Assembly: GCF_014237835.1 (NCBI RefSeq)
Contig: NZ_JACJVI010000014.1
Location: forward strand, 62,001 to 126,000
Source of the DNA: Rhizobium sp. AQ_MP
Lineage (GTDB): Bacteria; Pseudomonadota; Alphaproteobacteria; Rhizobiales; Rhizobiaceae
DNA length: 64,000 nucleotides
Direction: 5' to 3'
Position numbers and translations under genes: made by a program. The notes beneath the pieces are model-generated. The model was not told the DNA's origin. It ran no database searches and was given only the letters and a program-made list of their open reading frames with translations. This document shows positions 32,859 to 41,162 of the stretch, piece after piece (position 1 is the first letter of the stretch; each line of letters begins with the position of its first letter).

Positions 32859-34049
32859 TCAGTCTCTGAACACGGGGCCGAACACATCACCATAGGCATC
32901 GTCGAGGATCCGCCCGTGCTGGATGAGTTCGGCACCGATTCGTCCAATCTCGTCGGAACTCTTCGCCGCCGCACCGCAGCCGCCGGTCAACACGGCGATT
33001 CGCTCGCTGGCAAAGCCGATGGCCGGATAGTTTTCCGGCGTGAAGGAAGTGACGCAGGCCGCCATGGACAACGGCGCATCCGCAAGCGTCGGCACCAGTC
33101 CGGTGATGATTCGATGCAGATGATCGCGCGTCGTCAGCCGCCCGCCGCGCCGGAACCAGGCGCGGATCTCCGGCTCCGTTTCGAGCTGCAGATCGTCAGG
33201 ATCGCCGCCGATCTTGAGATAGGTCTTTCCATCGGGATAGCGCACCGGCGGCAGGAGATAGATGTGATCGCTGGGATCATCCGGCTGGTGAATCAGCGAC
33301 GGCATGCCCGCATAGGCATCCAGTTCCTCGTCCGGAATCTCGAAGAAGGCGACCGTGCGTCCGTTGACCTTGAGATCGAGACGACGCGGCAGAAGGTTTT
33401 CGTTGATGGAGAAGCCACCGGCGGCGATCAGCACCCGCTCCGCCGAATAGACGGATCCGTCGTCGGTCGTGACGATGGCGACACCGCCCTCCTCCCGAAC
33501 CGACACCGCCGTCCGGCGGATCACGGTCGCTCCGGCCTTCTCGGCCAGAATGCTTTGGGCTTCAACGAGCCGGCGCGGATTGACGTAACCGGCATTCTTC
33601 TCCTCGTAGACCCCTTCGCAATCGGTGCCGAAATCGAAATAGCGGAAGCGAGCCTTTAGGGCGGCATCCGAGAGCAACTCGATGGAGACCCCGAGCTGGC
33701 GGGCCGCCGCCTCGACCTGGCCGACATAGGGATCGTGCCCACCGCGCTTCGGCCCGACGATCAGGCAGCCGACCTCGGAGTAGAAATCAACGCCGCTCTC
33801 GGTGGCAATCTCGCCATACCGAGCGATGGACCGATTGGCGAGCCGCGCCCAAACGGGGTTCGAATCGATCGTGCGGGTTATGCGTGCTTCGTCGTAGTGG
33901 CTCGCAAACACACCCTGATGGTTTGTCCAGTCCTTCGGTTCGTCGGGCCCGATGACGGCAACACCGTCGCCCTGCAACGCCAGATAACGAGCCGCGGCAG
34001 CACCCATCATCCCGCGACCAACAACAACAAACTTGAACCGCTCAACCAT
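32859..34049 (-). CDS. FAD-dependent amine oxidase, sarcosine oxidase/SolA-like (DAO family)
   Basis: The 396-residue protein has an N-terminal Rossmann loop VVVGRGMMGAAAARYLA and overall DAO-family features (GCLIVGPKR, NAGYVNPRRLV, VLIAAGGFS). Cys332 in AACVTSFTPENYPAIG aligns by context with the cysteine that binds FAD covalently in monomeric sarcosine oxidase and N-methyltryptophan oxidase, and GGCGAAAKSSDEIG follows. It probably oxidises an N-methyl amino acid or similar secondary amine, producing H2O2. The substrate is not predictable. Confidence 0.82.
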   Translation of the reverse strand: MVERFKFVVVGRGMMGAAAARYLALQGDGVAVIGPDEPKDWTNHQGVFASHYDEARITRTIDSNPVWARLANRSIARYGEIATESGVDFYSEVGCLIVGPKRGGHDPYVGQVEAAARQLGVSIELLSDAALKARFRYFDFGTDCEGVYEEKNAGYVNPRRLVEAQSILAEKAGATVIRRTAVSVREEGGVAIVTTDDGSVYSAERVLIAAGGFSINENLLPRRLDLKVNGRTVAFFEIPDEELDAYAGMPSLIHQPDDPSDHIYLLPPVRYPDGKTYLKIGGDPDDLQLETEPEIRAWFRRGGRLTTRDHLHRIITGLVPTLADAPLSMAACVTSFTPENYPAIGFASERIAVLTGGCGAAAKSSDEIGRIGAELIQHGRILDDAYGDVFGPVFRD

Positions 34050-34108
34050 ACGACACCATCCTTACGTTGCGTCCGGTGATAGCATGACGACACCTCAAGT
34101 CCAGTCGT

Positions 34109-34133
34109 GGAAGAGCTGTGGCACAGCTCTTCC
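34109..34133. repeat. 25-bp perfect inverted repeat after the transglycosylase stop
   Basis: GGAAGAGCTGTG and its exact reverse complement CACAGCTCTTCC flank a single central base. It starts immediately after the stop of the transglycosylase gene (minus strand) and 60 bases before the oxidase start. There is no T-run, so it is more likely an mRNA 3'-end-stabilising hairpin or a protein-binding site than an intrinsic terminator. Confidence 0.6.
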
Positions 34134-34658
34134 TCAGTCGCCGATCAGCGCGATGACCTTGCCGCAATACCGCTTGGAGATCGGGTTCATGCGCTTGGCG
34201 CCATGCCCTGCATTGTATCGCAGGATGGTCCCGCAGGTTTCGCCCCCACCCAGTTCATGCGCCATCGACAGGTATTTCATCCCATAGCGTATATTGGTCT
34301 CCGGATCGTAGAGCCCCTTGGTCTTGCCGCGATAACCCATGGCCCGGGCCGTTGCCGGCTTGATCTGCATCAGGCCAACTTCGCCGGCACTGCCGCGCGC
34401 CTTGGGATTGAAATTGCTCTCGACGCGCACGACCGCATGGGCGAGATCGACCGGGACGCCATAGGTCTTCGCGTATTTCGTGATGATGGCACTGTAGGGG
34501 CTCTTGGAGAAGGAGGGAGCGGCCGGATAGCCGGCGTCCCTGTCAATCGTCTTCAGCGGCTTCTTGAAGCGGCGTTCCTCGCTGCCTGCGAGCGCCGACT
34601 GGGCATGAGTCAACAGAAGGGCGATGCATGCCGCAGCAGCAACAAGTCGTCGTGTCAT
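34134..34658 (-). CDS. Periplasmic lytic transglycosylase (SLT domain)
   Basis: A 174-residue protein with a Sec signal peptide (about 24 residues, ending SALA) and one SLT fold: catalytic Glu80 in VVRVESNFNPKARG, then GLMQIKPATARAMGY, DPETNIRYGMKYL and LRYNAGHGA. It cleaves the MurNAc-GlcNAc bond with formation of a 1,6-anhydro end. ATG at 34658 (MTRRLVAA) is preferred to a start six codons earlier because it begins a clean signal peptide. It is similar in its SLT core to the lipoprotein at 38755-39699. Confidence 0.92.
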   Translation of the reverse strand: MTRRLVAAAACIALLLTHAQSALAGSEERRFKKPLKTIDRDAGYPAAPSFSKSPYSAIITKYAKTYGVPVDLAHAVVRVESNFNPKARGSAGEVGLMQIKPATARAMGYRGKTKGLYDPETNIRYGMKYLSMAHELGGGETCGTILRYNAGHGAKRMNPISKRYCGKVIALIGD

Positions 34659-34913
34659 GGAAGGTTCAGTCTCCAATCGAGCAACCGGATTTGGCGCGCG
34701 TCAAAGCGGGCGCGAAATCGCGCCGCGAGCCCGGCTCGGGCCGCCCGTCTCGGTTCTCAAGTTGATCTTCGCACCGGGTTCGTCATTGAACCACTGGCGC
34801 CGTTCAGCCCGTCCTTTAGAGCCGCCCAATGAGGAAATCCTGTGGCACCGCAACAAATCCGTCCGACGGACGTTGACTTCCTTGGCCCGGAAACACGGCT
34901 GGAATGCTGTCGT

Positions 34914-35675
34914 TCAGCGATATCGCGGCAGGCTTGTCAGCAGTCGATGCAGCGTCTCGATGGTCGAGCTATCGGCCACGCCGTCAACCTTGGCTTGCCG
35001 GAAATGACGCTGGAACGCGGCCACGACGCCCTCGGTCTGGGCACAGAATTCGCCGGTGATTTCAATTCCGTAGCCATAAAGCGACAGCATGGACTGCAGC
35101 GCCTCGACCGGCTGCCCACGGTCACCACGCTGGAAGAAGCGTCCGCCACCCATCGCAGCCGGCTCGACCCAATGACCGACCCCCGCCCTGTGTAGCCGGT
35201 ACCAGGGGAAATTTTCACCCGGATCGACCTTGCGAATGGGGGCTACATCCGAGTGCGCCAGCACCCGCTCAGCGACAATCTGATGCCGTTTGACGCATTC
35301 GAGACACAATTCGATGACGGATTCGATCTGCCGGTCAGGGTAATCGGGAAGCCCCGCCGGATGCCCCGCATTGGCGATTTCGATACCGATGGAGCGTGAA
35401 TTGATGTCCGTCTCGCCGGCCCAGACACTTTTGCCCGCATGCCATGCGCGACGGGCTTCAGGGACCATCTGCACAACGCGTCCGTCTTCATGCACGATGT
35501 AATGGCTCGACACCTGGCTCTCCGGCGCGCAGAGCCATTGCTGCGCGCCTTCTGCGGACGGCATCCCGGTATAGTGCAGGAGGAGGATGTCGGGGCGCTC
35601 GACGCCGAGCCGTTCGCCATGGTTCGGCGACGGACAGACCTCCGCACGCCCGTAATCGGCTGGGAAGGAAGTCAT
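34914..35675 (-). CDS. N-acetylmuramoyl-L-alanine amidase, AmpD-like with peptidoglycan-binding domain
   Basis: A 253-residue zinc amidase_2 enzyme. Metal ligands are His34 (LLLHYTGM), His141 (LAHSDVAP) and Asp151 (KVDPGENFPW). A peptidoglycan-binding_1 domain follows (about 180-250, LQSMLSLYGYGI ... VVAAFQRHFRQAKVDG). No signal peptide is seen, so it may act in the cytoplasm on anhydro-muropeptides in recycling like AmpD, although the binding domain is more typical of AmiD-type enzymes; the site of action is open. Its ATG overlaps the stop of the J-domain gene. Confidence 0.92.
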   Translation of the reverse strand: MTSFPADYGRAEVCPSPNHGERLGVERPDILLLHYTGMPSAEGAQQWLCAPESQVSSHYIVHEDGRVVQMVPEARRAWHAGKSVWAGETDINSRSIGIEIANAGHPAGLPDYPDRQIESVIELCLECVKRHQIVAERVLAHSDVAPIRKVDPGENFPWYRLHRAGVGHWVEPAAMGGGRFFQRGDRGQPVEALQSMLSLYGYGIEITGEFCAQTEGVVAAFQRHFRQAKVDGVADSSTIETLHRLLTSLPRYR

Positions 35676-36409
35676 GCCGCGCGGCGCGCCTTTTCAATCG
35701 CCGAATAGGCGGCGTTGAACTTGGCCATGCGGTGATGCGCAACGGCATGAAACTCGGTGGGCACGCCACGGGCATGCAGCCGGTCCGGATGATTTTCAGC
35801 AGCGAGAGCGCGGTAGCGCTTGCGGATCGTCGCGAAGTCGTCCGAAGGCTTCACGCCCAGCACGCCATAGGGATCGCCATCCTGATGGATGTGTCGCTCG
35901 GTGATCGCCGCGAACCGCTCTTCCGAGATGCCGAAAATCTCTGCGATCCGGGCAAGGAAGTCGAGTTCCTTCTCATGCACGAGGCCATCCGCCTTGGCGA
36001 TGTGAAACAGGGCATCGATAATGTCTTCAAGGACCGGGCAAAACTGGTCGCAGGTGCGACACATCCCGGCTAGATTCTTGGCATAGGTCTCGAAGCCCGC
36101 CACATCCTGACGCGCCAGATTGTAGAGGCGCGCCACGTTGCGAGCCTCTTCCGGCGGAAACTCGAAGATCTTGCGGAATGCCTCGACTTCGGCGTTCGAA
36201 ACGATCCCATCCGCCTTGGCCATCTTTGCAGAAAGAGCGATGATGGCGACGGAAAAGGACACGCGCCGGCGCGTTTCCGGGTCACCTTCGAAGACTGTCC
36301 GCACGGCCTCGACGATGCTACCGATCACGTTGCCCGCAGCATCGCCGATCGCACCCAGCAAACGGTCCCAGAATGACGATATTTGTTCGCAGGCGAAATC
36401 GAAGATCAT
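35672..36409 (-). CDS. TerB and J-domain protein (DjlA-like co-chaperone)
   Basis: The protein (245 residues) has a TerB-type helical domain (about 55-170, SVAIIALSAKMAKADGIVSNAE and HIAKADGLVHEKE, each with an acidic pocket) and a C-terminal J domain with HPD at 207-209 (DPYGVLGV ... AENHPDR). The J domain would stimulate DnaK. The N-terminal region is weakly hydrophobic but has no clear membrane helix as in E. coli DjlA. ATG at 36409 is preferred over a start 12 codons earlier. ATGA overlap with the amidase gene implies coupled synthesis, an unexplained pairing. Confidence 0.88.
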   Translation of the reverse strand: MIFDFACEQISSFWDRLLGAIGDAAGNVIGSIVEAVRTVFEGDPETRRRVSFSVAIIALSAKMAKADGIVSNAEVEAFRKIFEFPPEEARNVARLYNLARQDVAGFETYAKNLAGMCRTCDQFCPVLEDIIDALFHIAKADGLVHEKELDFLARIAEIFGISEERFAAITERHIHQDGDPYGVLGVKPSDDFATIRKRYRALAAENHPDRLHARGVPTEFHAVAHHRMAKFNAAYSAIEKARRAA

Positions 36410-36540
36410 GCGAAAAGCTTGACCAAATATGCCCAGAAAAAGCAAGGAGTGCGGGCTATTCGCGAGGATTAAAGTTTCTTCATCTTGAATCCGTTTCGCT
36501 GAAGACGATCGCTTGCCGCGTCCCCCGGATGGTCATCCCG

Positions 36541-36549
36541 TTATCCACA
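36541..36549 (+). promoter_or_regulatory. DnaA box (perfect 9-mer)
   Basis: TTATCCACA matches the high-affinity bacterial DnaA box at all nine positions and lies in an intergenic region next to GANTC sites. About one chance match per two windows of this size is expected on both strands, so function is uncertain. Confidence 0.35.
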
Positions 36550-36610
36550 GCGGCCTGTCCGGCGCGACGCCGCAATTGAATCGATTATATTCCCAAATGC
36601 TTCGGCCAAT

Positions 36611-36628
36611 CGGGCGAAACGCCCGTTT
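36611..36628 (+). terminator. Short hairpin with U-run in the pfp leader
   Basis: CGGGCG, AAA, CGCCCG form a 6-bp stem followed by TTTTC on the plus strand, 96 bases before pfp. It could end a small upstream RNA or attenuate pfp transcription. No gene is visible upstream on this strand. Confidence 0.4.
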
Positions 36629-36726
36629 TCGTTGATTTTTTGGCTTTACAGCTGCCCCTTGCTGTCGCATCCATTTGCCACCTGAACCAGACGGAAGACG
36701 GGCGATAGAGCGTCCAAGGAGGAATG

Positions 36727-37941
36727 ATGGCCAAGCAGAAAGTCGCGATGTTGACCGCCGGGGGCCTCGCGCCCTGTCTCTCGTCTGCCGTCGGCGGATT
36801 GATCGAGCGCTATACCGACATTGCACCCGAGGTCGACATCGTCGCCTACAAGTCCGGTTTCCGCGGCCTGCTGATGGACTACAAAATCGAGATCACCAGG
36901 GAGATGCGCGAAAAGGCGCATGTTCTGCACCGCTATGGCGGCTCGCCGATCGGCAACAGCCGTGTGAAGCTCACCAATGTCGCCGACTGCGTCAAGCGCG
37001 GCCTCGTCAAGGAAGGCGAAAATCCGCTGCGCGTCGCAGCCGAACGCCTGGCCGCCGATGGCGTTACGATCCTGCATACCATCGGCGGTGACGACACCAA
37101 CACGACGGCCGCAGACTTGGCGGCCTATCTCGGCGCAAACGGCTATGACCTGACCGTCGTCGGCCTGCCGAAGACGGTCGACAACGATGTCTACCCGATC
37201 AAGCAGACGCTCGGCGCCTGGACGGCCGCCGAAGTTGGTGCCCGCTTCTTCGACCATGTTTCCAACGAACAAAGCGCCTCGCCGCGCACCCTTGTCATCC
37301 ATGAAGTCATGGGCCGCCACTGCGGCTGGCTGACGGCCGCGACCGCGCGCGCCTACATGCAACGCACGCAGCACAACGAGTACATCGAAGGCTTCATGAT
37401 GAATCAGGAGCTCAAGAACATCGACGGTCTCTATCTGCCCGAGACTCATTTCGACATGGAAGGCGAAGCGACCCGCCTCAAGGACATCATGGACCGCACC
37501 GGTTTCGTCACGCTTTTCGTTTCGGAAGGCGCCTGCATGGACGAGATCGTCGCCGATCGCGAGGCGGCCGGCGAAGAAATTAAGCGCGACGCCTTTGGCC
37601 ATGTGAAGCTCGACACGATCAATGTCGGCAACTGGTTCCAGAAGCATTTCGCAAAGCTGCTCGACGCGGACCGCTCGATGGTCCAGAAGTCAGGCTACTA
37701 CGCCCGCTCCGCCCCGGCCAACTATGACGACCTGCGCCTGATCCAGAGCATGGTTGATCTCGCTGTCGAAAGCGGCCTCAACAGGGTATCGGGTGTCACG
37801 GGCCATGACGAGGATCAGGGCGGGCGTCTGCGCACCATCGAATTTCCGCGCATCAAGGGCGGCAAGCCGTTCGATCTCTCGACACCCTGGTTCGAAGAAG
37901 TGATGGATTATCTCGGGCAGAAGTACCGCCCCATCCATTGA
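36727..37941 (+). CDS. pfp: Diphosphate--fructose-6-phosphate 1-phosphotransferase (PPi-dependent PFK)
   Basis: A 404-residue phosphofructokinase-fold enzyme. The phosphoryl-donor motif reads GGDDTNT (120-126): Asp in place of the Gly of ATP-dependent enzymes, the residue known to block ATP and select pyrophosphate. PKTVDND (148-154) is the catalytic loop and EVMGRHCGW the sugar-binding segment. It interconverts fructose-6-P and fructose-1,6-bisP reversibly. Two adjacent ATG codons exist; the second is better spaced from AAGGAGG. Confidence 0.94.
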   Translation: MAKQKVAMLTAGGLAPCLSSAVGGLIERYTDIAPEVDIVAYKSGFRGLLMDYKIEITREMREKAHVLHRYGGSPIGNSRVKLTNVADCVKRGLVKEGENPLRVAAERLAADGVTILHTIGGDDTNTTAADLAAYLGANGYDLTVVGLPKTVDNDVYPIKQTLGAWTAAEVGARFFDHVSNEQSASPRTLVIHEVMGRHCGWLTAATARAYMQRTQHNEYIEGFMMNQELKNIDGLYLPETHFDMEGEATRLKDIMDRTGFVTLFVSEGACMDEIVADREAAGEEIKRDAFGHVKLDTINVGNWFQKHFAKLLDADRSMVQKSGYYARSAPANYDDLRLIQSMVDLAVESGLNRVSGVTGHDEDQGGRLRTIEFPRIKGGKPFDLSTPWFEEVMDYLGQKYRPIH

Positions 37942-37987
37942 CCTCACCGCCGAAAGCTGGCTTCCTCTACTTTGAGGAGTGAGTGCC

Positions 37988-38623
37988 ATGCCCCTGTCTA
38001 TCTCGATCCTGTTTGCAGTCGTTGCAACCGCCATCCTGTTCGTGCCCGGCCGCTCGAAACGCTTGGTTCTGGCTTACGCCTTGGCGCATGGCCGCAAGAG
38101 TGTGTTTGCGACCGTCACGGGTGTAGCGCTCGGAACGATGATCGCGGTCGCGGCGACACTGGCCCTGTCATGGAGCCTGATCGCGCTGACGCCGCTGGCT
38201 TTCTCGGTCTTCCAGTGGATCGGCCTGACCTGGCTCGTTCTCTTTGCGCTCGGCGTATCGCGTGCGCCCGTCGGTACGGAACCGGTGGCCGACAATGACA
38301 ACCTGCCGGAAGAAAGGCCACTGCGCATTGTCGCCCATTGTTTCGAGCGCGAATCCCGTGATCCCCGCAGCAGCCTGCTGATCGCCGCACTTCTGCCGCA
38401 ATTCCTGACGCCGGCCGGTGCATTTTTGCCGCAGGCCATTGCGCTGGGCGGGATCTTCGTCGGCCTTGCGGCAATTACCTGCCTTCCCTACGCGCTCTTT
38501 GCCGAAAGCATGCGGAAAATCCTGAAGAAACGTGTGGTTCGCCGGACAATCAACCGTTCCGGCGGCACTGTGCTGATCGCCGCGAAGGCCGTGACAGCCG
38601 GCTATCGTAAGATCGCGGCTTAA
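37988..38623 (+). CDS. LysE/RhtB-like membrane transporter
   Basis: A 211-residue protein with about six hydrophobic segments, beginning MPLSISILFAVVATAILFVPG and containing LAYALAHGRKSVFATVTGVALGT, which resembles the LysE/RhtB amino-acid exporter pattern (GR..G...GV..G). Two central helices are separated by an acidic, charged loop (about 95-120). The ATG at 37988 has GAGGAG eight bases upstream; an in-frame GTG at 37979 is inside that site. The substrate is unknown; similarity is moderate. Confidence 0.75.
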   Translation: MPLSISILFAVVATAILFVPGRSKRLVLAYALAHGRKSVFATVTGVALGTMIAVAATLALSWSLIALTPLAFSVFQWIGLTWLVLFALGVSRAPVGTEPVADNDNLPEERPLRIVAHCFERESRDPRSSLLIAALLPQFLTPAGAFLPQAIALGGIFVGLAAITCLPYALFAESMRKILKKRVVRRTINRSGGTVLIAAKAVTAGYRKIAA

Positions 38624-38754
38624 GCGTTCGAACCTTGCCCGAACCATCCGCCCGGCCGCAAGCTTGCCGCAATGCTGGGCATAGATTAAGAAATGGAAAC
38701 GAACCGTCGGTGATTTGCCGATGCCTTCGCGCGCATCTCTTAACGGATAGTGGC

Positions 38755-39699
38755 ATGAACGTCAGAACTGATCGCGGTATTGCTCTTTGCATGGCCGCCT
38801 CTCTGTTGGCTGGATTGAGCGGATGCACCGCGATCGATGAAAGCGTAAAGGCCGATCTCGCCTCAGCACCCAAGGCCAATCCCCGGTCGCCGGAAATGCA
38901 GGCTGCGATGGCGGCGGAAGCCGCTACGAACGGTGCCGCCGTCAAACAGATGACACAGGCCGAACTCGCTGCGGCCAATCCCGGCCCGGCTCCGATCATT
39001 CCAGGAACCGCCACAGCCGCCCCGATCCCGGCGCTCAAGGCCTCCGCCCTTTCGCCCACTGCACCTCAGACCGCCGCAACCGACGCTCTGGCGATGGTCA
39101 CAACACCCACGGCAACCTCTGGCAGTCAGCAGATGGCAGCGGCGGCAGCCCCGACACAGGAGACGCTCGTCGCGCCTGCCGCAGTGGCGGCCGCCACGTC
39201 GCCCGCGACCGAGAGCGAGAGCCCACAGGTCGTACTGGCCTATGCCGCCCCTTTGCGCGCAACGGCCCTCACCAGTTTCGGAGACCCCTTCGACATTTCT
39301 CCTCCTGGCGAACCAGATGCCCTGAACGCCGATCGCAAGCCGGCCACGGTAGGCCCGACCCGGCTCAATGCGCTGATCGAGAAATACTCGAAACTCTATG
39401 AGATCCCCGCCGACCTCGTGCATCGAGTGGTACATCGCGAGAGCCGCTACAATCCCGCCGCCTACAGCAAGGGCAATTACGGCCTGATGCAGATCCGGTA
39501 CAACACGGCCAAGGCCATGGGATACGACGGCCCGGCCAATGGTCTGTTTGATGCCGAAACCAACATCAAATATGCGGTCAAGTACCTAAAGGGTGCATGG
39601 GTCGTTGCAGACAATGACCACGACCAGGCGGTCCGCCTCTATGCGCGCGGCTATTATTACGATGCCAAGCGCAAGGGATTGCTGCACCTCACGCGGTGA
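38755..39699 (+). CDS. Lytic transglycosylase lipoprotein (SLT domain)
   Basis: The 314-residue lipoprotein has a lipobox LSGC (Cys24), a long Ala/Pro/Thr-rich linker (about 30-195) and a C-terminal SLT domain with catalytic Glu229 (HRVVHRESRYNPAA), GLMQIRYNTAKAMGY and DAETNIKYAVKYL. The linker would let the catalytic domain reach the cell wall from the membrane. The start at 38755 is chosen for the signal peptide; the frame is open further upstream to 38635 without conserved sequence. Convergent with the serine hydrolase gene, three bases apart. Confidence 0.92.
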   Translation: MNVRTDRGIALCMAASLLAGLSGCTAIDESVKADLASAPKANPRSPEMQAAMAAEAATNGAAVKQMTQAELAAANPGPAPIIPGTATAAPIPALKASALSPTAPQTAATDALAMVTTPTATSGSQQMAAAAAPTQETLVAPAAVAAATSPATESESPQVVLAYAAPLRATALTSFGDPFDISPPGEPDALNADRKPATVGPTRLNALIEKYSKLYEIPADLVHRVVHRESRYNPAAYSKGNYGLMQIRYNTAKAMGYDGPANGLFDAETNIKYAVKYLKGAWVVADNDHDQAVRLYARGYYYDAKRKGLLHLTR

Positions 39700-39702
39700 G
39701 CG

Positions 39703-41076
39703 CTAGCGCAGCGCCTCGCGAATGGCCTGCACAAGCTTTTGTGGCCTGTAGTCCAGCCTGCGGGGCGTCAGCCCCAGACGCACCACGACGAGGCGTTCCG
39801 AACGAATGACCGTGATGGACTGCCCGTCGTGCCCCAACATCCAGAGCGCTTCCTCGGGGACCCCAAAACTGGTGTCCTTGCCCCCCGGTCCATTCTGCCA
39901 TGCATGTCCCTCGGTGTAACTTCCGCCGGACGCGGAAGTCGGCAGGTAGATTTTGCCGATCATGGACGGATCGACGATTTGCTGCCCGTCCCAGCGCCCG
40001 TTCTCCGCAATGAGCAGGCCAAATCGCGCCCAGTCCCGCGCCGTAGCATAGAGGTAAGAACTGCCGACAAACGTGCCCGTCGGATCCGCTTCCAGCACCG
40101 CGCTGCGCATGCCGATCGCGTCGAACAGGGAACGGCGCGGGAAGGCGAGCGCCTCGTTCAGATCGGCAAGACGGGACATCCAGTAGCGTGAGATGAGTAC
40201 TGTCTCGCCAGACGAGTAGTTGAAGCGCGTGCCGCGCTCGGCCGCGGAGGGCAACGATGCCACATAGCCGGCCATATCCCCCTCGAGATAAAGCATGCGC
40301 GTCACGTCGGTCACATCACCGTAATTCTCGTTGAAACGCAGGCCACTTTCCATGGCGAGCAGGTTTGAAAGCGTGATATCGGCGCGGCGGTCGCCGCTCC
40401 ACCGGGGGGACAGCCTTGCCGCGTTTTCGTCGATCCGCCCCTGCCTTTGCAGGATGCCGACCAAAGCTGCGGTCACCGTCTTGGTCATGGACCAGCCGAG
40501 CAACGGCGTCTGCGCGTTGAAGCCCGCGCCATAGGTCTCGCCGATGATCTTGCCGTCTTTCACCACGACGACGGCACGTGCGCTCTGACCGATCAGATCA
40601 GGATCAGCAAGAATGCCGGCGATCCTTGGATCATTCGCTACATCCGCCTCACCTTCTGGCCAGGGCAAGTCCTGATCAGCCGGAGATGCTTCTGCGGGCG
40701 GCGCGCTCAGAGCTCGCGCCGCCTCGATTTCCGTTTCGCGCACGGTGGCGCAGCCAAGGCCGGTACGGTGCAATGCTGCCGATGGCGCGACGACCCCCAG
40801 CATGGAGGTTCTGACGATGCCTTGTTCAAGGTCCACCTCGGCATTGATGAGTTTCAGCAAGGGGTGTCCCGGTGCCTGCACGTCATCGCGGAGCACTTCG
40901 TCGGCGTCACGTCCGGCAATGAAAACGTTCGAGCAGATGATCTTGGCTGCATAGCCCGTCCCCACCCGAAGCAACTCCGGCGGGACTGCGACGATCCAAA
41001 CCGCAGCGAAGCCCAGGATCAAAACGAGGGCAATCGCGCTCCGCAAACCCCATTTCCCCAGTCTGCGCATCAGCAT
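39703..41076 (-). CDS. Serine hydrolase of the class C beta-lactamase fold
   Basis: Membrane-anchored (one N-terminal helix, about 12-32) 457-residue protein with the class C motif set: SMTK (Ser196, Lys199), Tyr287 in FNYSSGE and HDG near the C-terminus (MLGHDGQSI). This family includes esterases, D-aminopeptidases and penicillin-binding-protein relatives; the spacing and the ESGLRFNENYGDVTD region are those of the large esterase-like subgroup rather than true AmpC. A periplasmic hydrolase or esterase is likely; the substrate is unknown. Confidence 0.85.
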   Translation of the reverse strand: MLMRRLGKWGLRSAIALVLILGFAAVWIVAVPPELLRVGTGYAAKIICSNVFIAGRDADEVLRDDVQAPGHPLLKLINAEVDLEQGIVRTSMLGVVAPSAALHRTGLGCATVRETEIEAARALSAPPAEASPADQDLPWPEGEADVANDPRIAGILADPDLIGQSARAVVVVKDGKIIGETYGAGFNAQTPLLGWSMTKTVTAALVGILQRQGRIDENAARLSPRWSGDRRADITLSNLLAMESGLRFNENYGDVTDVTRMLYLEGDMAGYVASLPSAAERGTRFNYSSGETVLISRYWMSRLADLNEALAFPRRSLFDAIGMRSAVLEADPTGTFVGSSYLYATARDWARFGLLIAENGRWDGQQIVDPSMIGKIYLPTSASGGSYTEGHAWQNGPGGKDTSFGVPEEALWMLGHDGQSITVIRSERLVVVRLGLTPRRLDYRPQKLVQAIREALR

Positions 41077-41162
41077 GCCCTCCTCCCTTATCGCTATCGA
41101 AGCAGGAATGCGTGACAGGCGAAAGATGACAATGGGGCAGCTTGGCGTTTATCCCGCCACTT

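Larger units (their letters stand above)
36410..36726. other. Divergent promoter gap between the J-domain gene and pfp
   Basis: These 317 bases carry no credible gene. Visible are a perfect DnaA 9-mer (36541-36549), two GANTC sites (36487-36491 and 36578-36582), a short hairpin followed by TTTT on the plus strand (36611-36628) and the strong ribosome site AAGGAGG before pfp. Promoters for both flanking genes must lie here. Confidence 0.6.
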
